Assembly (NCBI GenBank): GCA_017624955.1
Contig: JAGAMA010000002.1
Span: 1 to 64,000, forward strand
DNA from: Alistipes sp.
GTDB taxonomy: Bacteria; Bacteroidota; Bacteroidia; Bacteroidales; Rikenellaceae
Direction of reading: 5' to 3'
Length of the DNA: 64,000 bases
Shown here piece after piece: positions 44,801-53,539 of the stretch (positions within the stretch are counted from its first letter, which is position 1; every line of letters begins with the position of its first letter). The translations under genes were made by a program, and so were the position numbers. The notes beneath the pieces are model-generated. The model saw only the letters and a program-made list of their open reading frames with translations. It did not search any database and was not told the origin of the DNA.

Positions 44801-45616
44801 ATGAAAAAAACATGGATGATTCCGATGTTGGCCGTAGCGATGATGCTGTCGGCTTGCAGCTCGGAAGATGACTTGCAGTGGGGCGCAGGTGAGGGCAAGG
44901 TAAGCTTTGCACTCGATGTTCCCACGGAAGTTAATTATGTGGAGACGCGTGCCGAGAGTGGCTATCAGCTCCCCGCGGAGTTGGTTCCTGCGGCCGACGA
45001 CTTTGCCCTGCAGATGACGGGCAATTACCTCAATGAGGCTAATCAGACACAGAATTATACGGGTAGCTGGGTAACCGTAGCGGCTTTCCATACCGAGCGC
45101 CCCGACCTGCAGGCAGGTACCTATTCGGCCACCTTTACGCATGGCGAAAGTGGCGTGGAGGGTGTCGGCAAGGCCTACTTCACGGGTGAGGTGACGGACT
45201 TTGCGGTGAAGGCCAACAAGACCGTGACGCAGCAGGTGACCTGCGCCCTGGCCAACAGCTGCTTTACGCTCGAGGTTTCGGAGTGGATGCTCAACTACTA
45301 CGATGATATCAAGCTGACGATCCACACGGCGCAGAACAGCTTCAGCTATTCGATGAACTCGACCGAGAAGACGGAGCTTGTCTTCGTCAATCCCGCGCAG
45401 GTGCTTTCGTTCAGCGGTTCGGCCGTGAAGGCGCAGAATGGCGTAGCGGTGGAGTTCCCCAAGACGCCGATCGGCTCGACCCTGGCGGCCGAGACGCTCT
45501 ATGCCGTCAAGGTGGACCACGGTACGGCCGGAGCAGGCTCGCTTTCGATCTCGTTCGACGGCACCTTCACCGAGGTTGCCGAGCAGCAGATCGAGTTGAA
45601 CCCCGATGTTGAGTAA
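44801..45616 (+). CDS. DUF4493-like lipoprotein, short
   Basis: 271 residues. Lipobox LSAC (Cys19). GKVSFALDVPTEVNYVETRA is followed by DDFALQMTG, ...TGSWVTVAAFHTERPDLQAGTYSATFTHG and QQVTCALANSCFTLEVSEW, the pattern of Bacteroidetes DUF4493 proteins, which resemble fimbrial subunits with an N-terminal TRA site and paired Ig-like domains. No C-terminal extension. Could be a stalk-type subunit. Spacing to the next chosen start is 28 bases. Confidence 0.7.
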   Translation: MKKTWMIPMLAVAMMLSACSSEDDLQWGAGEGKVSFALDVPTEVNYVETRAESGYQLPAELVPAADDFALQMTGNYLNEANQTQNYTGSWVTVAAFHTERPDLQAGTYSATFTHGESGVEGVGKAYFTGEVTDFAVKANKTVTQQVTCALANSCFTLEVSEWMLNYYDDIKLTIHTAQNSFSYSMNSTEKTELVFVNPAQVLSFSGSAVKAQNGVAVEFPKTPIGSTLAAETLYAVKVDHGTAGAGSLSISFDGTFTEVAEQQIELNPDVE

Positions 45617-45644
45617 TTTACCGATAATAAAAAAGTTACCAGAT

Positions 45645-47459
45645 ATGAAACACTACTTCAAGAGCCTGCTGCTTGCAGCCCTGGCGGTGAGCGTTACGGC
45701 TTGTGAAATTGACGAATTGAATACCAACGGTACGGGTACCGAGACCGAGGAGGTCGGCTACCTGAAGATTGGTAACGTGTCGGTAAACCTCGACACGGAG
45801 CATGCTGCAACAAACAGCGAACCGAAGGCCGCTACGCGTGCCGTGACGGAGGCTGCAACCTCTTATTGGGTCTTTGTGACGGAGAAGACGACGGGTGCCG
45901 TGGCTTGGCAGGGTAGCTATGCGGATGCCGTGAGCCAGCAGCTTTCGCTCGCTCCGGGTACCTATGTCGTGTCGGCTCGTCAGACCGAGGATGGTGCCGT
46001 GGCAGGTGTGGCGCAGGATGCCCCCTACTATGCCGGTACGTCGGAGGATGTGGTAATCTCGTCGAAGCAGACCTCGACGGCTACCGTGACCTGTAAGCTG
46101 GCCAATATCCTGACCACTGTAGAGCTTTCGGCCGACCTGAAGGCTTCGTTCAAGAGCTATGAGTCCACCTCGGAGAGCCGTCTGAAGACGACCGTTGATG
46201 TCGGTACGGAGGCTGCCAAGAACAGCTACATTTTCGAGGCCGATGCTACGCACGAGAGCCCCAAGATGTACTACCGCGACGAGGCAGGTTTGAACTCGAC
46301 GGCAGGTAACACGATGACCATCACCCTCTCGGGTGACTACTACACGGGCGATCTGGAGGATTTGACGAACGGCACGCCCGACGAGACGAAGTGGAAGGCC
46401 GTGAAGATGGTCAAGACGCTGACCAACGTGCGCGCTGCCCAGTGGCGTAAGATCTCGATCAACATCTCGCATCCGACGACGGGTAACGCCCAGTTCGAGA
46501 TCAAGGTTGAGAGCTATGTGTACGATGAGGAGATCACGGTGGATGTCGTGACGCTCTACGAGTCGCTCTCCATCGAGGAGTCGATTCCCGACGATGAGGA
46601 GGATAAGAACGCTCCCGATGTAACGATCAACGGCCAGGAGGAGCTGACCTTCTCGATCAACAGCTCGATGTACGATGCCGATGCCGAGGCTTGGACCTCG
46701 TTCCTCAAGGTGAACATCGCGCCCAAGGATGGTACGACCGTGAAGGAGATCTACGCCGTGGTGGCCGATACGGATAACGCCGCCCTGAAGGAGGCCGTGG
46801 AGGCTCAGTTTGCGAAGGGTCGCATCGACTTCTTCCCGACCAACGCCGTTTCGGACTACTGCAACGTGGCTGCCGATGGTACGACCATCACGGTCAAGGG
46901 TGCCGGTATGAGCGGTTTGTATCAGTATGCGGGTACGCACACGATCAGTGTCTACACGGTAGATAGCCAGAACCGCATGAAGCACACCGATATCGTGCTG
47001 ACGGTGACGACCGACGGTGCGGTAGGTGCGGCTCCGACGATCGTCTGGATGAAGGACGGCGTGGATGTGATCGACCAGGTACACACGCTGACGGCCGACA
47101 ACGCTTCGACCTTCCAGTGCAAGGTGGATATGGCCTCGACGACGGGCTTCACGAAGCTCGAGGTGGATATTGTCAGCTCGGTGCTCACGGATGAGGAGTT
47201 GGCCGGTGTCGGTCTGGGTAGCCACATCGACCTGATCAACCCGAGCGCCGATCAGGTGGCTGTGCTGCAGGGTCTGGGCTTCCTGGGCGAGGGTGTCACC
47301 TCGCTCAAGGGTGAGAAGAGCGCCTCGTTCGATATCTCGGGCTTTATGGGTATGCTCTACGGCATCTTCCCCGCATCGGATTACTGCTACTTCAACATCA
47401 CGGTTGGCGATGCCGGCGGTGAGACGAAGAAGTCGCTGCAGTTCTATGTACAGTTGTAG
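45645..47459 (+). CDS. DUF4493-like lipoprotein with extra Ig-like domains
   Basis: 604 residues. Lipobox VTAC (about Cys20). GYLKIGNVSVNLDTE, an ATRAV site near 63, SYWVFVTEKTTGAVAWQGSY and VTCKLANILTTVELSADL repeat the layout of the preceding protein, so the two are paralogues. After an acidic linker (ESIPDDEEDKN) two or three further beta-sandwich repeats follow to the end. The ATG at 45645 gives a proper signal peptide; an in-frame ATG at 45606 overlaps the previous gene. Confidence 0.7.
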   Translation: MKHYFKSLLLAALAVSVTACEIDELNTNGTGTETEEVGYLKIGNVSVNLDTEHAATNSEPKAATRAVTEAATSYWVFVTEKTTGAVAWQGSYADAVSQQLSLAPGTYVVSARQTEDGAVAGVAQDAPYYAGTSEDVVISSKQTSTATVTCKLANILTTVELSADLKASFKSYESTSESRLKTTVDVGTEAAKNSYIFEADATHESPKMYYRDEAGLNSTAGNTMTITLSGDYYTGDLEDLTNGTPDETKWKAVKMVKTLTNVRAAQWRKISINISHPTTGNAQFEIKVESYVYDEEITVDVVTLYESLSIEESIPDDEEDKNAPDVTINGQEELTFSINSSMYDADAEAWTSFLKVNIAPKDGTTVKEIYAVVADTDNAALKEAVEAQFAKGRIDFFPTNAVSDYCNVAADGTTITVKGAGMSGLYQYAGTHTISVYTVDSQNRMKHTDIVLTVTTDGAVGAAPTIVWMKDGVDVIDQVHTLTADNASTFQCKVDMASTTGFTKLEVDIVSSVLTDEELAGVGLGSHIDLINPSADQVAVLQGLGFLGEGVTSLKGEKSASFDISGFMGMLYGIFPASDYCYFNITVGDAGGETKKSLQFYVQL

Positions 47460-47490
47460 GCGTGTGTGACACTTTAATGTTGAGAAAACG

Positions 47491-49665
47491 ATGAAAAAGA
47501 TCTTTCGATATATGCTGATGGCAGGGGTGGCCTTGATGGTCGCCGCCTGCGAGAAGGAACTTTCGACCGTGGCCGAGGAGGGTGCCGTGAATTTCGACAT
47601 CGACCTAAAGGCCCAGACGCGTGCCGTCAATGGGGGTGACTTTACCCCCGAAATCCTTAAGGTGCGCATCTACCGCGAGGATGGCGAGCTGATTCGCCGC
47701 TATACCTCGATGGAGGAGATTCCCGCACCGCTCTACCTCGTTGCCGGCAACTACTCGGTGTTGGTCGAGGCAGGCGATAAGGAGCAGACGGCCTTTGTGG
47801 ATCCCGCCGATGAGGCTCAGTTGCAGCAGTTGCTCTGCTATCGCGGTGAGCAGCCCTTTACGGTGGCCGCCCACACGACGAGCAACATCGCCGTAAAGTG
47901 CCCGACACTCAATACGAAGACCTCGGTTACGTTCGATACGACTTCGACCGAGAACGAGAACAGCCTCCTGGAGGGTGTCGAGATTCAGCTGGCGGCCATG
48001 AACACGACGGCTGCTTCGGTGGCCGACTTTGAGGCCGATCTGACGGCGCAGGAGGCTCCTGCGCTGGGCTTCGAGGGCACGGCTACGGGTTACTTCCTCC
48101 TGCCCGAGGGGGTGACGACGATTGCCTGGGCCTTCTCGGCTACCCATCCCGAGGATGGCGCGATTGAGAAGGTCGGCAAGATCGAGAACGTGGAGAGCGG
48201 CAAGGGCTACAAGCTTACGTTCGTCTACTCGAAGAGCCCCGACGGTCTGATGACGATCCAGGTGCTGGTGGATGATACGGTGGATGAGATCGAGAACGGC
48301 TTCGACTTCAAACCCCAACCCGAGATTACGGGTGAGGGCATCAATAACGCGGCTGTGAATCTCTATCAGTCGGGTTCGACCGTGACACTCGTTTGCGAGT
48401 CGATCAACGACCTCGAGCAGCTCACGCTCGGCGGTGTTGCTTTCCTTAAGGATGGCGCTGTGGTTGAGGGTGCTATTCCGGGTCTGACGGCTACGGTGGT
48501 CAATAGTACGAAGGTTGAGTTTACGCTCGACAGCTCGTTCTTCGCCTCGGTGGCGGGTGCTTACCCGACACTCGAGTTCGGCATGACCGATACGGGGGGC
48601 GACTACCAGCAGAAGCTGAAGTTTGTCAAGACGGGTCTGAACAGCGCCGCTACGACCTACGACCTCTGGGCCAATACGGCTTCGTTCGAGGCTGTGGTGA
48701 CCGATGCTGCCCAGTCGGTGGTGGTTCGCTACCGCCGCCAGGGTGCTGCGGAGTGGGCCGAGACGACGCTGACTGCCGCAGGCAATATGACCTATACGGG
48801 CGTTTCGACGGCCGTATGGAGCGAATCGACCAATGTGAATGGTCATACGATCTACACGCCCGATACGACGAAGAGCATCTTCGCCAACGCTACCTACGAG
48901 TATCAGCTCGTTGTGGATGGCGTAGCAGGCGATACGGCTACGCTGCAGACCACCACCACGCAGACGATCCCCTACGCTACGCTGGAGGATACGTCGCTCT
49001 CGTGCTGGGGCTCGTCGAACGAGTCGGCTCCCTTCTGGGGCAGTGGTAACAACACCTACAAATCCTCGTTGTGCGTGCAGAGCAGCTATGCCGGTCAGCA
49101 GGGCAGCTACTGCGCCAAGCTCGAGTCGAGCGAGACGCTCGGCATGTTGGCCGCCGGTAACATCTTTACGGGTACCTTTACGATGAGCGGCTTCTCGGGT
49201 ACGGTAGGCTTTGGCGTGAAGTACGATTGGCTGGCTCGTCCTTCGGCTCTCAAGGTGAAGGTATGGCACAACATCGGCAATGTCACGACGACGAAGTATG
49301 CCACGGAGATTGCAGAGGGCGATCCCGACCAGGCTGTGATTCAGGCTGTGGTGATCGATTGGTCGACGCGCCACAATGTGACCTCGGGTTCGGCTACCCC
49401 GACGGGCGTTTGGAGCCCCGAGAATGGTGCCGATGCCTCGGCTTCGGGTAAGGTGATCGGCTACGGCGTGGTCTATCCCACGGGTCAGACGGCAGGCGAT
49501 CAGATGGTCGAGCTGGAGATTCCGATCGTGTGGTACGACAAGGTGACGAAGCCTTCGGGTAACTATACGCTCATCGTATCGTCGGCTACGAGCCGCTACG
49601 GTGACTACATGAACGGTTGCAACTCGAACGTGATGTATATCGACGACTACCGTTGGGCTTACTAA
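47491..49665 (+). CDS. DUF4493 plus PCMD-type surface lipoprotein
   Basis: 724 residues. Lipobox VAAC (Cys20). The N-terminal domain (about 27-270) again has a TRA site (KAQTRAVNGG), YLVAGNYSVLVEAG and NIAVKCPTLNTKTSV. A middle Ig/Fn3-like part includes VVVRYRRQGAAEWAETTL. The C-terminal part (about 490-724) has FWGSGNN, YCAKLESSE, AAGNIFTG, RPSALKV, SRYGDYMNG and ends VMYIDDYRWAY, the pattern of the PCMD domain (putative carbohydrate metabolism), which is a jelly-roll. Likely a glycan-binding tip protein; inference. Confidence 0.72.
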   Translation: MKKIFRYMLMAGVALMVAACEKELSTVAEEGAVNFDIDLKAQTRAVNGGDFTPEILKVRIYREDGELIRRYTSMEEIPAPLYLVAGNYSVLVEAGDKEQTAFVDPADEAQLQQLLCYRGEQPFTVAAHTTSNIAVKCPTLNTKTSVTFDTTSTENENSLLEGVEIQLAAMNTTAASVADFEADLTAQEAPALGFEGTATGYFLLPEGVTTIAWAFSATHPEDGAIEKVGKIENVESGKGYKLTFVYSKSPDGLMTIQVLVDDTVDEIENGFDFKPQPEITGEGINNAAVNLYQSGSTVTLVCESINDLEQLTLGGVAFLKDGAVVEGAIPGLTATVVNSTKVEFTLDSSFFASVAGAYPTLEFGMTDTGGDYQQKLKFVKTGLNSAATTYDLWANTASFEAVVTDAAQSVVVRYRRQGAAEWAETTLTAAGNMTYTGVSTAVWSESTNVNGHTIYTPDTTKSIFANATYEYQLVVDGVAGDTATLQTTTTQTIPYATLEDTSLSCWGSSNESAPFWGSGNNTYKSSLCVQSSYAGQQGSYCAKLESSETLGMLAAGNIFTGTFTMSGFSGTVGFGVKYDWLARPSALKVKVWHNIGNVTTTKYATEIAEGDPDQAVIQAVVIDWSTRHNVTSGSATPTGVWSPENGADASASGKVIGYGVVYPTGQTAGDQMVELEIPIVWYDKVTKPSGNYTLIVSSATSRYGDYMNGCNSNVMYIDDYRWAY

Positions 49666-49691
49666 TCAATAGCGAAAAAGTAACATTGAAT

Positions 49692-51290
49692 ATGAATAAG
49701 ATCAAGCACATAGCCCTTGCGCTGCTGGGCGCTTTGACCTGCTCGTCCTGCATCGAGAACACGATCCCCTATCCGGTGGTCGAGATCGATATCCTGGAGT
49801 ACGAGGGGGAGGGCTTCCGTGCTGCGATCGACCCTACGACACGCACCGTGACCCTCACGCTGGAGGAGGAGACCGACATCACGCAGGTCAAGGTAACCTC
49901 GGTCGAGATCACCGAGGAGGGCACTTCGTCCATCCCGCTGACCGGCACGTTCGATCTGCGCACGCCGCTGGCCGTGACCCTCACGCTCTACCAGGATTAC
50001 TACTGGACGATCCGGGCCGAGCAGCCCATCGAGCGCTACTTTACGGTGGCGGGTCAGATTGGCAATACCGAGATCGATACCGAGAGCCGCACCGCTACGG
50101 TCTATGTGGCCGAGGGGAGCGATCTGAATGCCGTGCAGGTTACCTCGCTGAAGCTGGGCCCGCGTGGCGTGACGACGATGACCCCTTCGATCGAGGAGCT
50201 TACCTCGTTCGAGTCGGTGCGCTATGTCTATCTGCAGTACCCCGCCCTGAAGGGTGCGCAGGAGCGTTGGCAGCTCTATGTGTTGGAGACCGATGTGAAG
50301 GTGTCGCTCTCGGCAGCCGATGCCTGGGCTACGATGGTTTGGCTCTATGGCGCTGCCGAGGAGGGTACCAAGGTCGGTTTCCGCTATCGTCGGGTGGGGG
50401 ATTCGGAGTGGATCGAAGCTCCCCGAGCCGAGCAGTCGGGCGGTACGTTCACGAGTTGTGTGCGTGGCCTGACACCCGAGACCGATTATGAGTTCGTGGC
50501 CTATTCGAACGACGATTTGTCGGCCGTGGCACTGCGCCGCACGGAGGCTACGCGCGCACTTGAGAATGGTGGTTTCGAGGAGTGGTGCGTGGTAAAGGAT
50601 ATCGTCTACCCCTATGCCGAGGGAGGTTCGCCCTTCTGGGCTTCGGGTAACGTGGGTGCCAGCATTGCCAAGGCGACCGTCACGGAGGGTGTGAAAGATC
50701 CTCGTCCGGGTTCGTCGGGAAACCTCTCGGCACGCCTCAGCTCGATCTTTGCCAACATCTTCGGTATTGGTCGTTTCGCAGCAGGCAACCTCTATATCGG
50801 CAACTATGTCCGCAACGACGGTACGCACGGCATCATCAACTTCGGTCGCCCCTTTACGGCACGTCCCGTGGCTTTGCGTGGTTGGATGAAGTATCAGCGT
50901 GGTCTGATTGATTACATCACGACCCAACCCCCGGGTGAACAACTCGAAAAGGGAGATCCCGATTGTGGCTCGATCTACATCGCGTTGGGCGATTGGGATC
51001 CGGCGGTGTATGGCGGTACGGCCGATTGCCCCGTGGAGGTGGCTACGCGCCGCATCGACGAGACGGCCTTTGATAAGGATGCCGAGGCGGTAATTGCCTA
51101 TGGCGAGCTGCTGCTCAAGGAGAGTGTCGATGGCTGGACCGAGGTGACCATTCCGCTCGACTATCGCTCCACGAGCCGCATCCCGACCCATATTCTGGTG
51201 ACTTTTGCCGCCTCGCGCTATGGCGACTACTTCACGGGAAGTTCGTCGAGCGTGCTCTGGGTCGATGATTTTGAACTTGTGTACGAGTAA
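49692..51290 (+). CDS. PCMD-domain surface lipoprotein
   Basis: 532 residues. Lipobox CSSC (Cys20). Two beta domains of the SLBB/DUF4971-like sort (about 30-200, TVTLTLEEETDITQVKVTS and a second copy TATVYVAEGSDLNAVQVTS), then an Fn3-like segment (VGFRYRRVGDSEWIEAP, then YEFVAYSND). The C-terminal PCMD-type jelly-roll (about 300-532) has LENGGFEEW, FWASGN, AAGNLYIG, RPVALRGWMKY, ASRYGDYFTG and ends VLWVDDFELVYE. Start at 49692 restores the signal peptide. Last gene of the surface operon. Confidence 0.75.
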   Translation: MNKIKHIALALLGALTCSSCIENTIPYPVVEIDILEYEGEGFRAAIDPTTRTVTLTLEEETDITQVKVTSVEITEEGTSSIPLTGTFDLRTPLAVTLTLYQDYYWTIRAEQPIERYFTVAGQIGNTEIDTESRTATVYVAEGSDLNAVQVTSLKLGPRGVTTMTPSIEELTSFESVRYVYLQYPALKGAQERWQLYVLETDVKVSLSAADAWATMVWLYGAAEEGTKVGFRYRRVGDSEWIEAPRAEQSGGTFTSCVRGLTPETDYEFVAYSNDDLSAVALRRTEATRALENGGFEEWCVVKDIVYPYAEGGSPFWASGNVGASIAKATVTEGVKDPRPGSSGNLSARLSSIFANIFGIGRFAAGNLYIGNYVRNDGTHGIINFGRPFTARPVALRGWMKYQRGLIDYITTQPPGEQLEKGDPDCGSIYIALGDWDPAVYGGTADCPVEVATRRIDETAFDKDAEAVIAYGELLLKESVDGWTEVTIPLDYRSTSRIPTHILVTFAASRYGDYFTGSSSSVLWVDDFELVYE

Positions 51291-51334
51291 AGAGTTCATA
51301 AAGAGATTAAGGAAATTAAAGAGATTAAAGAGCC
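51291..51334 (+). repeat. (GATTAAAGA)n tract at a stop codon
   Basis: Begins on the base after the PCMD gene's TAA. Three or more AGAGATTAA/GAAATTAA units, the same words as in the inverted repeat at 40908-40968. The gap 51291-51602 holds no gene: this tract, two duplicated hairpins, one further terminator and a promoter. Confidence 0.75.
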
Positions 51335-51341
51335 TTTGATA

Positions 51342-51420
51342 CTGTTAAGGGCAATACAAAAGCCTGCTCTTAGCAGATTCAATTCTGTCAAGGGCAAAAC
51401 AAAAGCCCGCTCTTAGCGGG
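51342..51420 (+). terminator. Tandemly duplicated terminator hairpin
   Basis: Two 36-base copies (51342-51377 and 51385-51420) of CTGTYAAGGGCAA...AAAAGCC followed by a GC hairpin (GCCYGCTCTTAGCRGR). Differences are compensated or conservative, so both still fold. The second copy is the stronger stem (GCCCGC/GCGGGC). Confidence 0.8.
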
Positions 51421-51457
51421 CCCTTCCACCAATCCATTTTTTATAGCCGAGAGGCGG

Positions 51458-51492
51458 GAGAGGGAGCCATTCCACAGGCTCCCTCTCTTTGC
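51458..51492 (+). terminator. Additional hairpin before the racemase operon
   Basis: GAGAGGGAGCC (51458-51468) pairs with GGCTCCCTCTC (51477-51487), 11 perfect pairs, with T-rich sequence after. Confidence 0.8.
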
Positions 51493-51528
51493 GTTTTGGT
51501 GGGGTGCTCGTTTTTTTCGGGGGCGTGG

Positions 51529-51560
51529 TTTGGCTTATTTCGAAAAAATCCCTATATTTG
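51529..51560 (+). promoter_or_regulatory. Promoter of the racemase-MFS-BKACE operon
   Basis: TTTG (51529-51532), 20 bases, then TATATTTG (51553-51560), 42 bases before the racemase ATG. Confidence 0.75.
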
Positions 51561-51602
51561 ACTATTCTACCAACTATGTCGAACACTTAAAACCTATAAA
51601 CT

Positions 51603-52271
51603 ATGATTCGTATCGTTGCCGTGCATACGGCTATGGCTCTCGTTGAGCCGCTCAACAAGCTCTTCAAGGAGTATCTTCCCGAGGTAAAGCTCAACCACAT
51701 TGCCGATGATTCGCTCATCCAGGAGGTCATTGCCAACAACGCCGTAACGCCTGCCGTGAAGCGTCGCCTCTTGGCCTACTACAATGCTGCCGCCGAGGCG
51801 GGTGCCGATGTGGTCTTCAACTGCTGCTCGTCGGTGGGTGGTGTAGCCGATATGGGCGATGAGATTGCCCCCGTGAAGGTCTTCCGTATCGATGGCCCGA
51901 TGGCCGAGAAGGCAGTACGCGAGGGCAAGAAGATCGGTGTGATCGCTACGCTCAACACGACGTTGGAGCCCACCGTGAAGCTGCTCGAGAAGAAGGCCGC
52001 GGAGGCAGGTGTCGAGGTCGAGATCGTCAATGGGCTGGCCGATGGTGCTTTTGCAGCGGGTCAGTCGGGCGACAAGGCTACGCACGATCGTCTGATCGAG
52101 GAGGTGGCCAAGCAGTTGGCCGATAAGGTCGATGTGATTGTCCTGGCGCAGGGCTCGATGGCCGCCATGGAGCAGAAGCTCGTGGAGATGACCGGTAAGA
52201 TTGTCCTTTCGAGCCCCCTGCTGGGTGTGCTGGGTGTGAAGGAGTACTTGAAGCAGCAGGGCCTCATCTAA
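51603..52271 (+). CDS. Asp/Glu/hydantoin racemase-fold enzyme
   Basis: 222 residues, cytoplasmic. Two Rossmann-like halves typical of the Asp/Glu racemase superfamily. The first catalytic Cys lies in VVFNCCSSVGG (C74/C75). The second, usually in a G-C-(A/T) turn of the second half, is replaced: DVIVLAQGSMA has Q184 and S186. Relatives with one Cys include arylmalonate decarboxylase; maleate isomerase and hydantoin racemases use two. Reaction not assignable; it probably acts on the substrate imported by the next gene's product. First gene of the operon, 12 bases before the MFS gene. Confidence 0.8.
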   Translation: MIRIVAVHTAMALVEPLNKLFKEYLPEVKLNHIADDSLIQEVIANNAVTPAVKRRLLAYYNAAAEAGADVVFNCCSSVGGVADMGDEIAPVKVFRIDGPMAEKAVREGKKIGVIATLNTTLEPTVKLLEKKAAEAGVEVEIVNGLADGAFAAGQSGDKATHDRLIEEVAKQLADKVDVIVLAQGSMAAMEQKLVEMTGKIVLSSPLLGVLGVKEYLKQQGLI

Positions 52272-52283
52272 TCCCGAGAAGGT

Positions 52284-53525
52284 ATGAAAAAGCGCAGTGT
52301 GGTGCTGTTGATGCTGGTCCTGATCAGCGTCATCACCTTCCTTGACCGTATCAATATCACGATGGCCTCGGGCGACATCATGGCCGAGCTGGGACTCTCG
52401 GAGTCGCAGTGGGGCTGGGTGTTGTCGGTCTTCACGATTTCGTATGGCTTGATGCAGGTGCCGCTGGGCGTGTGGGGTGACAAGAAGGGCTATCGCCTGG
52501 TCTTGGCGCTCATCGTGCTGTGGTGGTCGTTGTTTACGGGTCTTACGGGTCTGGCCTGGAGCTTCGGTTCGCTCCTTGTCATCCGCTTTATGTTCGGTAT
52601 CGGCGAGGCGGGTTCCTATCCCTGTATGACGGGTGTCGTGGTGAAGTGGTATAAGCAACACGAAACATCGACGGCGCAGGGCTATATCTGGGCTGCCAGC
52701 CGCATGGGTGGCGCACTGACCCCCTTTATTGTCTTGCCCGTGCTGACCCTTTTGGGGTGGCATTGGGCCTTCTACCTGCTGGCTGCGCTGGGCGTAGTGT
52801 GGGCTGCGGGGTGGTACTTGTGGTATCGCAACGAGCCGAAGGCGGTGAAGGGCATCACGGAGGAGGAGCTTGCCACGCTCCCTGAGGCTTCGGCCACGAA
52901 GGGCGAGAAGGTGGCTATTCCGTGGAAGGAGTTTATGCGTAATCGTCAGTTCTGGCTCATCCTGGCCATGTATTTCTTCTATGCCTGGGGTAGCTGGTTC
53001 TTCTTCTCGTGGTTCCCGCGCTTTATGGAGGTAGGCCGTGGCTTTACGAAGGAGGAGTTGACCTATGTGGTGGCTATTCCCTTCGTGATGTCGATGATCG
53101 GCAACATTGCAGGTGGTTACCTCTCGTCGAAACTCTCGCTCAAATATGGCCTGAAGGTGGGCCGTCGCCTGCTGGGTGTGGGCGGTCTGGCCGTCTCGGC
53201 ACTCTTCATGTTCCTGGCGGCCTTCATCGATGGCAAGACCGAGGTCTTTGTCTTCCTGGCCTTGGCCTTTGGTGTGATCGACCTGATGCTGCCCTCGGCC
53301 TGGGCTATTTGTAGCGATATCAGCGGCCGCTATTCGGGTGCCGTGTCGGGCGCGATGAATACGGCGGGAAATATCGGCGGTTTTGTCTGCGCCACGGCCT
53401 TCGGTTATCTGATCGAGGCTACGGGCAACTTCAACTCGCCCCTGTTTGTGATTTCGGTGATGCTCGTGATTGCCGCCGTGCTCTTCACGCTGATCGATCC
53501 GACGAAAAAACTTGTCAAAGAATAA
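52284..53525 (+). CDS. MFS transporter, anion:cation symporter (hexuronate/galactarate) type
   Basis: 413 residues with 12 membrane helices. Motif after helix 1 FLDRINITMASGDIMAELGLS matches the ACS family (DR.N.S.A.P....LGLS), then SYGLMQVPLGVWGDKKGYR (loop 2-3). Members import organic anions such as hexuronates, aldarates, tartrate or phthalate with protons. Fits uptake of an acid sugar or related carboxylate for the enzymes encoded around it. Confidence 0.9.
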   Translation: MKKRSVVLLMLVLISVITFLDRINITMASGDIMAELGLSESQWGWVLSVFTISYGLMQVPLGVWGDKKGYRLVLALIVLWWSLFTGLTGLAWSFGSLLVIRFMFGIGEAGSYPCMTGVVVKWYKQHETSTAQGYIWAASRMGGALTPFIVLPVLTLLGWHWAFYLLAALGVVWAAGWYLWYRNEPKAVKGITEEELATLPEASATKGEKVAIPWKEFMRNRQFWLILAMYFFYAWGSWFFFSWFPRFMEVGRGFTKEELTYVVAIPFVMSMIGNIAGGYLSSKLSLKYGLKVGRRLLGVGGLAVSALFMFLAAFIDGKTEVFVFLALAFGVIDLMLPSAWAICSDISGRYSGAVSGAMNTAGNIGGFVCATAFGYLIEATGNFNSPLFVISVMLVIAAVLFTLIDPTKKLVKE

Positions 53526-53539
53526 TTTAAGCATAAGCT

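Noticed and set aside
45636-49374. Very long antisense open frames (677 and 589 codons) opposite the DUF4493 genes
   Set aside because: Arg/His/Leu-rich composition, no motifs, and full overlap with lipoprotein genes; a by-product of codon bias.
49692-51290. Assigning the surface locus as a SusC/SusD polysaccharide utilisation locus
   Set aside because: No TonB-dependent receptor or SusD-like protein is encoded; the barrels at 41.0-42.7 kb are too small for SusC.
51594-53534. 646-codon open frame on the minus strand opposite the racemase and MFS genes
   Set aside because: It runs across two good genes without domains of its own. TTA, CTA and TCA codons are rare in these genes, which leaves long open antisense frames.
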